Assembly: GCF_013393325.1 (NCBI RefSeq)
Contig: NZ_QJRC01000082.1
Coordinates: 1-64,000, forward strand
Source of the DNA: Pseudomonas hunanensis
GTDB lineage: Bacteria > Pseudomonadota > Gammaproteobacteria > Pseudomonadales > Pseudomonadaceae
DNA: 64,000 nucleotides
Direction of reading: 5' to 3'
The position numbers and the translations under genes were made by a program. The first letter of the stretch is position 1. Each line of letters opens with the position of its first letter. The notes under the pieces are model-generated. The model was not told the origin of the DNA. It did no database searches and saw only the letters and a list, made by a program, of their open reading frames with translations. Below are positions 41,881 through 51,518 of this stretch, in pieces.

Positions 41881-43221
41881 ATGAGCAGAAAATACTTTGG
41901 TACCGACGGCATTCGTGGCCGCGTCGGCGAATACCCGATCACGCCTGACTTCATGCTGAAGCTTGGCTGGGCGGCCGGCATGGCGTTCCGCAAGCAGGGC
42001 CATTGCCGGGTGCTGGTGGGCAAGGACACGCGTATCTCCGGTTACATGTTCGAGTCCGCGCTCGAAGCCGGCCTGGCCGCCGCGGGTGCCGATGTCATGC
42101 TGCTGGGGCCAATGCCTACACCGGCCATCGCCTACCTGACGCGCACATTCCATGCCCAGGCGGGCATTGTCATCAGTGCCTCGCACAACCCGCACGAAGA
42201 CAACGGCATCAAGTTCTTCTCCGGTCAGGGCACCAAGCTGCCTGACGAAGTCGAGCTGATGATCGAGGAACTGCTCGACCAGCCGATGACGGTTGTCGAT
42301 TCGAGCAAGCTGGGCAAGGTGTCGCGCATCAACGACGCGGCGGGCCGCTACATCGAATTCTGCAAGAGCAGCGTGCCGAGCAGCACCAGCTTCGATGGCC
42401 TCAAGCTGGTGGTCGATTGCGCCCACGGCGCCACCTACAAGGTCGCGCCAAGCGTGTTCCGCGAGTTGGGTGCCGATGTGACCGTGCTGCATGCGCAACC
42501 AGACGGCCTGAACATCAACGAAGGCTGCGGCTCGACCCACATCGAATCGCTGCAGGCTGCCGTGCTGGTGGGCCATGCCGACCTTGGCATTGCCTTCGAT
42601 GGCGACGGTGATCGGGTGCTGATGGTCGACCACACCGGCGCCATCGTCGACGGTGACGAACTGCTGTTCATCATTGCTCGCGACTTGCACGATCGTGGCA
42701 AGCTGCAAGGTGGGGTAGTCGGCACGCTGATGAGCAACCTGGGCCTGGAGCTTGCACTGAAAGACCTGGATATCCCGTTCGTGCGGGCCAAGGTCGGCGA
42801 CCGTTATGTCATGGCTGAGCTGCTGGAGCGCGAGTGGCTGGTTGGTGGCGAAAACTCCGGCCATGTCGTGTGCTGCAACCACACCACCACCGGTGACGCG
42901 ATCATTGCCGCTTTGCAGGTGCTGATGGCGCTCAAGCGCCGTGGCGAAACCTTGGCGCAGGCCCGTCAGGCGCTGCGCAAGTGCCCGCAGGTGTTGATCA
43001 ACGTGCGCTTCGGCGCCAGCAAGGTCGACCCGCTGGAGCACCCGGCCGTCAAGGATGCCAGTGCCAAGGTCACTGAAGCGTTGGCCGGTCGCGGTCGTGT
43101 GCTGTTGCGCAAGTCTGGTACCGAGCCGCTGGTGCGGGTCATGGTCGAAGGCGAAGACGAAACCCAGGTGCGTGGCCATGCTGAAGCACTGGCCAAACTG
43201 GTTGGCGAAGTTTGTGTCTGA
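41881..43221 (+). CDS. glmM: Phosphoglucosamine mutase
   Basis: This 446-aa enzyme converts glucosamine-6-phosphate to glucosamine-1-phosphate for peptidoglycan and lipopolysaccharide. The catalytic phosphoserine is Ser101 in [14 protein letters not shown]. The metal loop is DGDGDR, the sugar loop GGENSGH, and the C-terminal phosphate-binding loop [26 protein letters not shown] precedes ATG 41881. It follows folP by 16 bases. Confidence 0.98.
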
Positions 43222-43233
43222 TGGCGCTTGCCA

Positions 43234-43262
43234 GCGCAGATCTGGTTGGGTAAGATCTGCGC
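43234..43262 (+). other. Perfect 10-bp inverted repeat between glmM and tpiA
   Basis: GCGCAGATCT (43234-43243) and AGATCTGCGC (43253-43262) pair around GGTTGGGTA. There is no T-run, and it lies 24 bases before the tpiA ATG, so it may be a leader hairpin or an operator. Confidence 0.6.
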
Positions 43263-43286
43263 CCACTTTGACCGACGAGGTAAAGC

Positions 43287-44042
43287 ATGCGTCGCCCTAT
43301 GGTAGCTGGTAACTGGAAGATGCACGGTACCCGCGCTAGCGTCGCTGAGCTGACCGAAGGCTTGAGCAATCTCGCCTTGCCGAGCGGAGTGGAAGTCGCG
43401 GTATTTCCACCAGCCCTGTTCATCAATCAAGTGATCGATGGCTTGGCGGGTAAAGAAATTACTGTCGGCGCACAGAATTCTGCTGTACAACCCGAACAGG
43501 GTGCGCTGACCGGGGAAGTTGCTCCGGAGCAGCTGGTTGAAGCAGGTTGCAAGTTGGTGTTGATTGGTCACTCGGAGCGTCGCCAAGTCATTGGTGAAAC
43601 CGACGAAGTGCTCAATCGCAAGTTTGCAGCGGCCCAGGCCAAAGGTTTGAAGCCAGTGCTTTGCATCGGGGAAACCCTTGAAGAGCGCGAGGCTGGCAAA
43701 ACGCTTGAAGTTGTCGGGCGTCAACTAAGCAGTATCATCGAAGCATTCGGTGTTAAGGCTTTTGCCAATGCAGTAATCGCCTATGAGCCTGTATGGGCCA
43801 TCGGCACTGGCCTTACGGCCACGCCACAGCAGGCCCAGGATGTGCACGCCGCCATCCGCGGCCAGTTGGCGGCAGAAGATGCTGAAGTAGCTGCGAAGGT
43901 GCAGTTGCTCTACGGCGGCAGCGTGAAGGCGGCCAATGCGGCCGAACTGTTCGGCATGCCGGATATCGATGGGGGTCTCATTGGTGGGGCTTCCCTGAAC
44001 GCAGACGAATTCGGTGCAATTTGTCGCGCCGCAGGAAACTGA
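43287..44042 (+). CDS. tpiA: Triosephosphate isomerase
   Basis: This 251-aa TIM-barrel enzyme interconverts dihydroxyacetone phosphate and glyceraldehyde-3-phosphate. The catalytic residues are seen in GNWKMHG (Lys), LIGHSERRQ (His electrophile) and [11 protein letters not shown] (Glu base, with the mobile loop). The phosphate-binding end is [11 protein letters not shown] and GGLIGGASL. The protein's length matches the family. secG starts 4 bases after the stop. Confidence 0.98.
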   Translation: MRRPMVAGNWKMHGTRASVAELTEGLSNLALPSGVEVAVFPPALFINQVIDGLAGKEITVGAQNSAVQPEQGALTGEVAPEQLVEAGCKLVLIGHSERRQVIGETDEVLNRKFAAAQAKGLKPVLCIGETLEEREAGKTLEVVGRQLSSIIEAFGVKAFANAVIAYEPVWAIGTGLTATPQQAQDVHAAIRGQLAAEDAEVAAKVQLLYGGSVKAANAAELFGMPDIDGGLIGGASLNADEFGAICRAAGN

Positions 44043-44046
44043 ACAA

Positions 44047-44445
44047 ATGCTGGAAACAGTCATCGTTGTTTTTCATCTGTTGGCAGCGCTGTCGCTTGTA
44101 GTGCTGGTTCTGTTGCAACAGGGTAAAGGTGCTGAAGCAGGTGCATCTTTCGGCGCGGGTGCCTCAAACACCGTGTTCGGGAGCCAAGGCTCTGCAACGT
44201 TCCTAAGTAAATTAACTGCTATACTCGCTGCCACTTTCTTTTTGACAGCACTTGGGTTAGGATACTTCGCGAAGCAACAAGCTCACCAGCTTAGCCAAGC
44301 AGGTCTTCCAGATCCAGCAGTGCTAGAAGTGAAAGAGCCGCAAAAACCGGCAGTTAATGATGATGTACCGGTGCTCCAACAGCAGAAGAGCGAAACCACC
44401 AATAACACGGGTGATGTACCTCCTCCGGCAGAAGAGCAGAAGTAA
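44047..44445 (+). CDS. secG: Protein translocase subunit SecG
   Basis: This 132-aa inner-membrane subunit assists SecYE protein export. There are two hydrophobic helices: [19 protein letters not shown] near the start and [19 protein letters not shown] (about 55-73). The typical [20 protein letters not shown] loop lies between them. A Pro/Gln/Glu-rich tail extends beyond the E. coli length. ATG 44047 is chosen over an upstream frame because it starts right at the first helix. tRNA-Leu follows, as in E. coli. Confidence 0.95.
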   Translation: MLETVIVVFHLLAALSLVVLVLLQQGKGAEAGASFGAGASNTVFGSQGSATFLSKLTAILAATFFLTALGLGYFAKQQAHQLSQAGLPDPAVLEVKEPQKPAVNDDVPVLQQQKSETTNNTGDVPPPAEEQK

Positions 44446-44466
44446 CGGGTTTCAAGTAGTAGTATT

Positions 44467-44552
44467 GCCGAGGTGGTGGAATTGGTAGACACGCAACCTT
44501 GAGGTGGTTGTGCCCATAGGGTGTAGGGGTTCGAGTCCCCTTCTCGGTACCA
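44467..44552 (+). tRNA. tRNA-Leu (GAG)
   Basis: This 86-nt class II tRNA has acceptor GCCGAGG pairing with TCTCGGT (with G.T ends), a long variable arm and an encoded CCA. The anticodon loop TTGAGGT gives anticodon GAG (44501-44503), which reads CUU/CUC leucine codons. It lies between secG and tRNA-fMet, the same order as leuU and metY in E. coli. Confidence 0.97.
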
Positions 44553-44563
44553 ATTAAAGCTTG

Positions 44564-44588
44564 AGAGCCCGCTTTAGCGGGCTTTCTT
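44564..44588 (+). terminator. Terminator after tRNA-Leu
   Basis: AGCCCGC and GCGGGCT pair around TTTA (44566-44583), followed by TTCTTGT. It probably ends the secG-tRNA transcript. Confidence 0.75.
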
Positions 44589-44652
44589 GTAGGTGAATGT
44601 TTGGATTTGACCCTCAGTAGGGTTCGGTCTTATACTTTTGCCCCAGCTTTGT

Positions 44653-44729
<77 letters not shown>

Positions 44730-44738
44730 GCTTCAGCG

Positions 44739-44762
44739 GAGCCCCTTTTCAGGGGCTTTTTG
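44739..44762 (+). terminator. Terminator after initiator tRNA
   Basis: GAGCCCC and GGGGCTT pair around TTTTCA, with five T residues after. It suggests that rimP-nusA has its own promoter between 44763 and 44859. Confidence 0.85.
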
Positions 44763-44859
44763 CTAACCGAACAGTTTTCGGCGTCGTTGTCCAACGGCGC
44801 TTTCAGGGATGGGCGCTTCGCCCATTTTTTATTTGCACAGCATGCACGAGGGGGTTCAG

Positions 44860-45318
44860 GTGTCGAGCAAGCTAGAACAGTTGCAGGCCTTGTTGGCCCC
44901 GGTTGTCGAGGGTCTGGGCTATCAGTGCTGGGGGATCGAATACGTTTCCCAGGGTAAGCATTCGGTACTGCGCATCTACATCGACAAGGAAGGCGGCATT
45001 CTGGTGGAGGACTGCGAAGCGGTCAGTCGTCAGGCCAGCGCAATCCTCGATGTGGAAGATCCAATCAGCAGTGAGTACACCCTCGAGGTGTCTTCTCCAG
45101 GCATGGATCGCCCACTGTTCACTCTGGAACAGTTTGCCTCGCATGCCGGCGAACAAGTGAAGATCAAGCTGCGCTCACCCTTCGAGGGTCGTCGTAACTT
45201 CCAGGGCCTTCTCCGTGGTGTGGAGGAGCAGGATGTGGTGGTCCAGGTGGACAACCAAGAGTTCCTGTTACCGATCGACTCGATCGACAAGGCCAATATT
45301 ATTCCCAGTTTTGACTGA
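44860..45318 (+). CDS. rimP: Ribosome maturation factor RimP
   Basis: This 152-aa protein is needed for 30S subunit maturation. Signatures are [20 protein letters not shown], the [20 protein letters not shown] core and an Sm-like C-terminal domain (about 90-152) with [20 protein letters not shown] 44860 is chosen with GAGGGGG 5 bases upstream and gives the usual family start SSKLEQLQ. It is the first gene of the rimP-nusA-infB-rbfA-truB cluster; nusA follows after 59 bases. Confidence 0.96.
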   Translation: MSSKLEQLQALLAPVVEGLGYQCWGIEYVSQGKHSVLRIYIDKEGGILVEDCEAVSRQASAILDVEDPISSEYTLEVSSPGMDRPLFTLEQFASHAGEQVKIKLRSPFEGRRNFQGLLRGVEEQDVVVQVDNQEFLLPIDSIDKANIIPSFD

Positions 45319-45377
45319 GACGTGCCGGGCCCGGCGGACTATCCGGGCCCAATGGCTTGCGCAAGGCGAGGCGTACG

Positions 45378-46859
45378 ATGAGCAAAGAAGTACTGCTGGT
45401 TGTTGAATCGGTATCCAACGAAAAAGGTGTACCGCCCGGCGTCATTTTCGAAGCGCTGGAAGTGGCCCTGGCCACTGCAACCAAAAAACGTTTTGAAGAC
45501 GAAGTCGACCTGCGTGTGGAAATCAATCGCCACACCGGTAGCTACGAGACTTTCCGTCGTTGGACCGTGGTCGACGAAGCCGATCTTGATGATCCGGCAA
45601 TCGAGACCTGGCTGGACAAGATCAAGGACACCCACCCTGAAGCCAAGGTCGGTGACGTGATCGAGGAGAAGATCGAGTCCATCGAGTTCGGTCGTATCGC
45701 CGCCCAGACCGCCAAGCAGGTCATCGTGCAGAAGGTCCGTGAGGCCGAGCGCGCCCAGGTGGTCGATGCCTACCGCGAACGCGTGGGCGAGATCATCTCC
45801 GGTACCGTTAAAAAGGTTACCCGCGACAACGTCATCGTTGACCTGGGCAACAATGCCGAGGCCTTGCTGGCTCGCGAAGACATCATTCCGCGCGAAACCT
45901 TCCGTGTTGGCGTGCGCCTGCGTGCGCTGCTCAAGGAAATTCGCACTGAAAACCGTGGCCCACAGCTGATTCTGTCGCGCACCGCGCCGCAGATGCTGAT
46001 CGAGCTTTTCCGCATTGAAGTGCCGGAAATCGCCGAGGGCCTCATCGAAGTCATGGCTGCTTCCCGTGATCCGGGTTCGCGAGCCAAGATCGCCGTCCGC
46101 TCCAAGGACAAGCGTATCGACCCGCAAGGTGCCTGCATCGGCATGCGTGGTTCGCGCGTCCAGGCCGTATCCGGGGAGCTGGGTGGTGAGCGTGTGGATA
46201 TCGTCCTGTGGGACGATAACCCGGCGCAGTTCGTCATCAACGCCATGTCGCCGGCCGAAGTCGCGGCGATCATCGTTGATGAAGATGCCCATGCCATGGA
46301 CATCGCCGTCGCCGAGGACAACCTGGCCCAGGCCATTGGCCGTGGCGGTCAGAACGTTCGCCTGGCCAGTCAGTTGACCGGCTGGACCCTGAACGTGATG
46401 ACCGAGAAGGACATCCAGGCCAAGCAACAGGCCGAAACCGGTGACATCCTGCGCAATTTCATCGATGAACTGGAAGTCGACGAGGAGCTGGCCCAAGTGC
46501 TGGTCGACGAAGGCTTCACCAGCCTCGAAGAAATTGCCTACGTACCGTTGGAAGAAATGCTCAACATCGATGGCTTTGACGAAGATATCGTCAATGAGCT
46601 CCGCGCTCGAGCCAAGGACCGTTTGTTGACCAAGGCCATCGCTACCGAAGAAAAACTGGCAGACGCCCACCCGGCCGAAGACCTGCTCTCCCTCGAGGGC
46701 ATGGACAAGGACCTGGCGGCTGAACTGGCGGTGCGCGGCGTGGTTAACCGCGAAGACCTGGCCGAGCAGTCGATCGACGATCTGCTCGACATCGACGGCA
46801 TCGACGAAGAGCGTGCCGGCAAGTTGATCATGGCCGCCCGAGCCCACTGGTTCGAGTAA
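45378..46859 (+). CDS. nusA: Transcription termination/antitermination factor NusA
   Basis: This 493-aa RNA polymerase-associated factor controls pausing and termination. Domains in order are an N-terminal RNAP-binding region (1-125), S1 (about 135-200, [21 protein letters not shown]), KH1 and KH2 (about 200-345, [18 protein letters not shown] and [12 protein letters not shown]), and two C-terminal acidic helix-hairpin-helix repeats typical of gammaproteobacteria ([26 protein letters not shown]). infB follows after 27 bases. Confidence 0.98.
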   Translation: MSKEVLLVVESVSNEKGVPPGVIFEALEVALATATKKRFEDEVDLRVEINRHTGSYETFRRWTVVDEADLDDPAIETWLDKIKDTHPEAKVGDVIEEKIESIEFGRIAAQTAKQVIVQKVREAERAQVVDAYRERVGEIISGTVKKVTRDNVIVDLGNNAEALLAREDIIPRETFRVGVRLRALLKEIRTENRGPQLILSRTAPQMLIELFRIEVPEIAEGLIEVMAASRDPGSRAKIAVRSKDKRIDPQGACIGMRGSRVQAVSGELGGERVDIVLWDDNPAQFVINAMSPAEVAAIIVDEDAHAMDIAVAEDNLAQAIGRGGQNVRLASQLTGWTLNVMTEKDIQAKQQAETGDILRNFIDELEVDEELAQVLVDEGFTSLEEIAYVPLEEMLNIDGFDEDIVNELRARAKDRLLTKAIATEEKLADAHPAEDLLSLEGMDKDLAAELAVRGVVNREDLAEQSIDDLLDIDGIDEERAGKLIMAARAHWFE

Positions 46860-46886
46860 TTAGGCGCGGCCTGAGGAGAGAAGTGC

Positions 46887-49415
46887 ATGACGCAAGTCAC
46901 GGTGAAAGAACTGGCCCAAGAGGTCGAGGCACCGGTAGAGCGCCTGCTGCAGCAGATGCGTGAGGCAGGTCTGCCGCACACCGACGCCGGTCAGGTAGTG
47001 ACCGACAATGAGAAGCAGACCCTGCTGACTCATTTGAAAAGCAGCCACAAGAGCAAGGCGGAAGAGCCGCGCAAGATTACCTTGCAGCGCAAAACCACCA
47101 GCACCCTGCGTGTCGCCGGTAGCAAGAGCATCAGCGTAGAAGTACGCAAGAAGAAAGTTTTCGTGCAGCGCAGCCCGGAAGAAATCCAGGCTGAGCAGAA
47201 GCGTGAGCTGGATGAGCGCCGCGCGGCTGAAAATGCCGCTCGCGACAAGGTCGAGGCCGAAGTTCGCCAGCGCAACGAAGAGCAAGCCCGTCGTCAGGCG
47301 GCCGACTCCGCTGTAGCCGCCCCTGCGCCTGCCGCCAAGCCAGAGCCGGCTCCTGCCGCTGCCCCGGCCCCGGTAGTCGCCGACGCTCCGGCCTCCGAAG
47401 ACGCTGCAGCCCGTGCTGCCGAGCGCAAGAAGGACGAGACCCGTCGCAACGAAAGCCGTACTCGCGATGACGACCGTCGTCGTGGCGAGGCGCCTCGTGT
47501 GTCGATCAAGGTCAAGGTCAAGGAGAAGGAAAAGGCGCCGACTCCGCGTGCTGCTCCGCGCACTACCGACGAAGAGAGCGATGGCGCTCGTCGTGGTCGT
47601 GGCGGCAAGGGCAAGCTGAAAAAGCGTAATCAGCACGGCTTCCAGAACCCGACTGGCCCCGTCATCCGTGACGTGACCATCGGCGAGACCATCACGGTCT
47701 CCGAGCTGGCCAACCAGATGTCCGTCAAGGGCGCTGAAGTGGTCAAGTTCATGTTCAAGATGGGTACTCCGGTCACCATCAACCAGGTGCTCGACCAGGA
47801 AACCGCTCAGCTGATCGCAGAAGAGCTGGGCCACAAGGTCACCCTGGTCAGCGACACCGCGCTGGAAGACTCCCTGGCCGAATCGCTGAAATTCGAAGGC
47901 CAGACCGAGTCGCGTGCACCGGTGGTTACTGTCATGGGTCACGTTGACCATGGTAAGACCTCGCTGCTCGACTACATCCGTCGTGCCAAGGTTGCCGCTG
48001 GCGAAGCCGGTGGTATCACCCAGCACATCGGTGCCTACCACGTGGAAACCGACCGCGGTATGGTCACCTTCCTCGACACCCCGGGCCACGCAGCTTTCAC
48101 CCAGATGCGTGCACGCGGTGCCAAGGCGACCGACATCGTCATCCTGGTGGTGGCAGCGGACGACGGCGTGATGCCTCAAACCCGCGAAGCCGTTCAGCAT
48201 GCCAAGGCAGCTGGCGTTCCGCTGGTGGTTGCGGTGAACAAGATCGACAAGCCAGGTGCTGACCTCGATCGCATCCGCAACGAACTGTCCGTCGAAGGCG
48301 TAACCTCCGAGGACTGGGGTGGTGACACTCCGTTCGTCAAGGTTTCGGCGAAGATGGGTACCGGCGTCGACGAACTGCTCGAAGCTGTCCTGCTGCAGGC
48401 CGAGATCCTCGAACTGACTGCAACCCCGACCGCCCCAGGTCGTGGCGTGGTCGTCGAATCGCGCCTGGACAAGGGCCGTGGCCCAGTGGCGACCATCCTG
48501 GTTCAGGACGGTACCCTGCGTCAGGGCGACATGGTTCTGTGCGGTTCCAACTATGGCCGCGTGCGTGCCATGCTCGACGAGAACGGCAAGCCTGTGAAGG
48601 AAGCCGGCCCGTCGATCCCGGTCGAAATCCTCGGCCTGGACGGTACCCCGGAAGCCGGTGACGAGCTGTCCGTGGTTGCCGACGAGAAGAAAGCCCGTGA
48701 AGTTGCCCTGTTCCGTCAAGGCAAGTACCGCGAGGTCAAGCTGGCCCGTGCTCACGCCGGCAAGCTGGAAAACATCTTCGAGACCATGGGTCAGGAAGAG
48801 AAGAAAACCCTCAACATCGTTCTCAAGACCGATGTGCGTGGTTCTCTGGAAGCACTGCAGGGCTCGCTTGGCGGCCTGGGCAACGACGAAGTGCAGGTGC
48901 GTGTGATTGGTGGTGGCGTCGGTGGTATCACCGAAAGCGACGCCAACCTGGCACTGGCTTCGAACGCAGTACTGTTCGGCTTCAACGTGCGTGCCGATGC
49001 CGGTGCGCGCAAGATCGTCGAGCAAGAAGGTCTGGATATGCGTTACTACAACGTGATCTACGACATCATCGAAGACGTCAAGAAGGCCCTGACCGGCATG
49101 CTCGGCAGCGATGTTCGCGAGAACATCCTGGGTGTCGCCGAAGTGCGTGACGTGTTCCGTTCGCCGAAGTTCGGCGCCATCGCTGGCTGTATGGTCATCG
49201 AGGGTACCGTTTACCGCAACCGTCCGATCCGCGTACTGCGCGACGACGTTGTGATCTTCGAAGGCGAGCTGGAATCGCTGCGTCGCTTCAAGGACGACGC
49301 CTCCGAAGTGCGTTCGGGCATGGAGTGCGGTATTGGCGTCAAGAGCTACAACGACGTCAAGGTCGGCGACAAGATCGAAGTCTTCGAGAAAGTCCAGGTG
49401 GCTCGTACCCTTTAA
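46887..49415 (+). CDS. infB: Translation initiation factor IF-2
   Basis: This 842-aa GTPase brings initiator tRNA to the 30S subunit and promotes subunit joining. An N-terminal IF2N domain starts [21 protein letters not shown] long charged linker rich in Ala/Arg/Glu (about 95-250) precedes a second IF2N module ([20 protein letters not shown]). The G domain has [17 protein letters not shown] and NKIDK, followed by domains II to IV, which bind fMet-tRNA. GAGGAGAG precedes the ATG. Confidence 0.98.
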   Translation: MTQVTVKELAQEVEAPVERLLQQMREAGLPHTDAGQVVTDNEKQTLLTHLKSSHKSKAEEPRKITLQRKTTSTLRVAGSKSISVEVRKKKVFVQRSPEEIQAEQKRELDERRAAENAARDKVEAEVRQRNEEQARRQAADSAVAAPAPAAKPEPAPAAAPAPVVADAPASEDAAARAAERKKDETRRNESRTRDDDRRRGEAPRVSIKVKVKEKEKAPTPRAAPRTTDEESDGARRGRGGKGKLKKRNQHGFQNPTGPVIRDVTIGETITVSELANQMSVKGAEVVKFMFKMGTPVTINQVLDQETAQLIAEELGHKVTLVSDTALEDSLAESLKFEGQTESRAPVVTVMGHVDHGKTSLLDYIRRAKVAAGEAGGITQHIGAYHVETDRGMVTFLDTPGHAAFTQMRARGAKATDIVILVVAADDGVMPQTREAVQHAKAAGVPLVVAVNKIDKPGADLDRIRNELSVEGVTSEDWGGDTPFVKVSAKMGTGVDELLEAVLLQAEILELTATPTAPGRGVVVESRLDKGRGPVATILVQDGTLRQGDMVLCGSNYGRVRAMLDENGKPVKEAGPSIPVEILGLDGTPEAGDELSVVADEKKAREVALFRQGKYREVKLARAHAGKLENIFETMGQEEKKTLNIVLKTDVRGSLEALQGSLGGLGNDEVQVRVIGGGVGGITESDANLALASNAVLFGFNVRADAGARKIVEQEGLDMRYYNVIYDIIEDVKKALTGMLGSDVRENILGVAEVRDVFRSPKFGAIAGCMVIEGTVYRNRPIRVLRDDVVIFEGELESLRRFKDDASEVRSGMECGIGVKSYNDVKVGDKIEVFEKVQVARTL

Positions 49416-49426
49416 GGGCGAGCGAG

Positions 49427-49457
49427 CCGCAAGCGCCCGCTACAGGGCGGCTTGCGG
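49427..49457 (+). other. Stem-loop between infB and rbfA
   Basis: CCGCAAGC plus GCCC (49427-49438) pair with GGGC plus GCTTGCGG (49445-49457) with one bulged G. There is no T-run, so it more likely affects mRNA stability or processing within the operon than ends transcription. Confidence 0.5.
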
Positions 49458-49531
49458 TACCTCTTCAGGTAGCGCCCGGTCAGGCATTCGTCTGTCCGGG
49501 CGTTTGCCGCTTTAAGTTACAGGTAGCAAGA

Positions 49532-49930
49532 ATGGCCAAAGAATATAGCCGTACCCAACGTATTGGCGATCAGATGCAGCGCGAGCTGGCCGAACTGATC
49601 CGTCGCGAAGTCAAGGACCCACGCGTCGGTCTGGTGACCATCACCGCCGTGGACGTCAGCCGTGACCTGGGCCATGCCAAGGTGTTCATCACCGTCATGG
49701 GCGAGGAAACCCCGGACGCCGTGCAGCAGTCGCTCAAGGCATTGAACAGCGCTGCCAGCTTCCTGCGTCTGCACCTGGGGCGTTCGATGCAACTGCGCAG
49801 CGTGCCGCAGCTGCACTTCCACTTCGATGAAAGTGTCAGCCGTGGTGTGCACCTGTCGGCGCTGATCGAGCGTGCAGTGGCCGAAGACCGCCTGCACAAG
49901 GATGCCGACGAGTCGGGCACCAAGGAGTAA
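49532..49930 (+). CDS. rbfA: Ribosome-binding factor A
   Basis: This 132-aa KH-like protein is needed for 16S rRNA 5' end maturation and cold growth. Signatures are [38 protein letters not shown] and [18 protein letters not shown]. The ATG at 49532 is preceded by AGGTAGC. It lies between infB and truB in the conserved order; the stop is directly followed by the truB start. Confidence 0.97.
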   Translation: MAKEYSRTQRIGDQMQRELAELIRREVKDPRVGLVTITAVDVSRDLGHAKVFITVMGEETPDAVQQSLKALNSAASFLRLHLGRSMQLRSVPQLHFHFDESVSRGVHLSALIERAVAEDRLHKDADESGTKE

Positions 49931-49933
49931 GTG

Positions 49934-50851
49934 GTGGCCCAGGTCAAACGTATCCGCCGCAATGTCAGCGGCATCATCCTGCTCGACAAGCCGCTGGGCT
50001 TCACGTCCAACGCCGCCCTGCAAAAGGTGCGCTGGCTGCTCAATGCGGAAAAGGCCGGCCACACCGGTAGCCTCGATCCGTTGGCAACCGGCGTGCTGCC
50101 GCTGTGCTTCGGCGAGGCGACCAAGTTTTCGCAGTACTTGCTCGATTCCGACAAGGGCTACGAAACCGTCATGCAGATGGGGCAGACTACCAACACCGGC
50201 GATGCCGAGGGCGAGGTACTGCAGACTCGCGACGTGACCGTTGGTCGCGCCGATATCGAGGCGCTGCTGCCACGTTTTCGTGGCCCCATCAGCCAGATAC
50301 CGCCCATGTACTCGGCGCTCAAGCGTGATGGCCAGCCGCTGTACAAACTGGCGCGTGCAGGAGAGGTAGTGGAGCGCGAGGCGCGTTCTGTTACTATTAA
50401 CCGCTTGGAGTTGCTCGAGTGCGAAGGCACCCGTGCACGGTTGAGCGTAGGATGCAGCAAAGGCACCTATATCCGCACCCTGGTGGAGGATATCGGTGAA
50501 GCCCTAGGCTGCGGCGCTTATGTCGCCGAGCTGCGCAGGACCCAGGCCGGGCCCTTCGCGCTGGCACAGACGGTTACCCTCGAGGAACTCGAACAGGCCC
50601 ATGCCGACGGTGGCAACGAAGCGCTCGACCGCTTCCTGATGCCATCTGACAGCGGGCTGCAGGACTGGCCGATGGTCAGCCTGTCGGAACACAGTGCGTT
50701 CTACTGGCTGCATGGGCAGGCGGTACGCGCGCCGGACGCGCCACAATTTGGCATGGTCCGGGTACAGGATCATAATGCGCGCTTCATCGGTATCGGTGAA
50801 GTGAGCGAAGACGGGCGCATTGCGCCGCGTCGGCTGATTCGGTCGGAATGA
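49934..50851 (+). CDS. truB: tRNA pseudouridine-55 synthase TruB
   Basis: This 305-aa enzyme makes pseudouridine 55 in the T-loop of all tRNAs and acts as a tRNA chaperone. The catalytic Asp48 lies in [32 protein letters not shown] and [12 protein letters not shown] are further family motifs, and a PUA-like C-terminal domain ends the protein. GTG 49934 is preferred because GGAG lies 7 bases upstream; GTG 49931 is only 4 away. It starts 3 bases after the rbfA stop. Confidence 0.96.
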   Translation: MAQVKRIRRNVSGIILLDKPLGFTSNAALQKVRWLLNAEKAGHTGSLDPLATGVLPLCFGEATKFSQYLLDSDKGYETVMQMGQTTNTGDAEGEVLQTRDVTVGRADIEALLPRFRGPISQIPPMYSALKRDGQPLYKLARAGEVVEREARSVTINRLELLECEGTRARLSVGCSKGTYIRTLVEDIGEALGCGAYVAELRRTQAGPFALAQTVTLEELEQAHADGGNEALDRFLMPSDSGLQDWPMVSLSEHSAFYWLHGQAVRAPDAPQFGMVRVQDHNARFIGIGEVSEDGRIAPRRLIRSE

Positions 50852-50937
50852 CCGAAACCGCGGGGCCAGGCTGTTGCCGGGTCTCACGGAATCAAGGGTG
50901 GCTGTCAGTAGGCACGGTCACACCTTTTTTATTAATA

Positions 50938-50980
50938 CAGGGATTTGTCCCTGGCCTATTGGACCCCGCATGCGGGATCC
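50938..50980 (+). promoter_or_regulatory. Tandem hairpins in the rpsO leader; candidate S15 autoregulatory site
   Basis: CAGGGA/TCCCTG with loop TTTG (50938-50953) is followed by GGA..TCC enclosing the palindrome CCCGCATGCGGG (50961-50980), just before the AGGAG of rpsO. S15 represses its own mRNA through leader structures in several bacteria. Its use here is inferred. Confidence 0.45.
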
Positions 50981-50998
50981 GTTATCAGGAGAAGCCAA

Positions 50999-51268
50999 AT
51001 GGCCCTCAGCGTTGAAGAAAAAGCTCAAATCGTTACCGACTTCCAGCAAGCCGCTGGCGACACTGGTAGCCCAGAAGTTCAGGTTGCTCTGCTGACCGCG
51101 AACATCAACAAGCTGCAAGGCCACTTCAAGGCCAACGGTAAAGACCACCACTCGCGTCGTGGCCTGATCCGTATGGTAAACCAGCGTCGTAAGCTGCTGG
51201 ACTACCTGAAGGGCAAAGACACCACTCGTTACAGCGCCCTGATCGGTCGCCTGGGCCTGCGTCGCTAA
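50999..51268 (+). CDS. rpsO: 30S ribosomal protein S15
   Basis: This 89-aa primary 16S rRNA-binding protein nucleates the central domain of the small subunit. The whole length matches the family, with [20 protein letters not shown] and the rRNA-binding [20 protein letters not shown] segment. CAGGAGAAG lies 5 bases upstream of the ATG. It is placed between truB and pnp as in E. coli, with hairpins before and after that probably control the rpsO-pnp transcript. Confidence 0.98.
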   Translation: MALSVEEKAQIVTDFQQAAGDTGSPEVQVALLTANINKLQGHFKANGKDHHSRRGLIRMVNQRRKLLDYLKGKDTTRYSALIGRLGLRR

Positions 51269-51312
51269 TAGCGGCCTGGTCAGTGGTGTGCATGGCGTGT
51301 CTCATGCATTGG

Positions 51313-51333
51313 CAACGCTGCCTGGCAGCGTTG
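51313..51333 (+). terminator. Hairpin after rpsO
   Basis: CAACGCTGC and GCAGCGTTG pair perfectly around CTG. A T-run is lacking. It is the first of two hairpins in the 250-base rpsO-pnp gap. Confidence 0.5.
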
Positions 51334-51358
51334 TCTATGAGCATGTCATGCGTATCTC

Positions 51359-51420
51359 CGAGGTTGGCAGCCTGGTGAAGTTGAGCGGTTTTCCGCTCTT
51401 CAGCCAGGCTCCCAACCTCG
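51359..51420 (+). promoter_or_regulatory. Long stem-loop upstream of pnp, RNase III-type processing site
   Basis: CGAGGTTGG-AGCCTGG (51359-51375) pairs with CCAGGCT-CCAACCTCG (51404-51420) with one mismatch. It is capped by GAGCGG/CCGCTC with loop TTTT. In E. coli a comparable hairpin before pnp is cut by RNase III and allows PNPase autocontrol. The same role here is inferred. Confidence 0.7.
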
Positions 51421-51518
51421 TGTTGTATCTGGACGGTCAATGGGGCCGATTCCCCGTTCTGCCCAAGAATTCGCAAGAAACCAGTTCCCCCAAGAGCCAC
51501 TGAAAAAGGTAGGAAACC

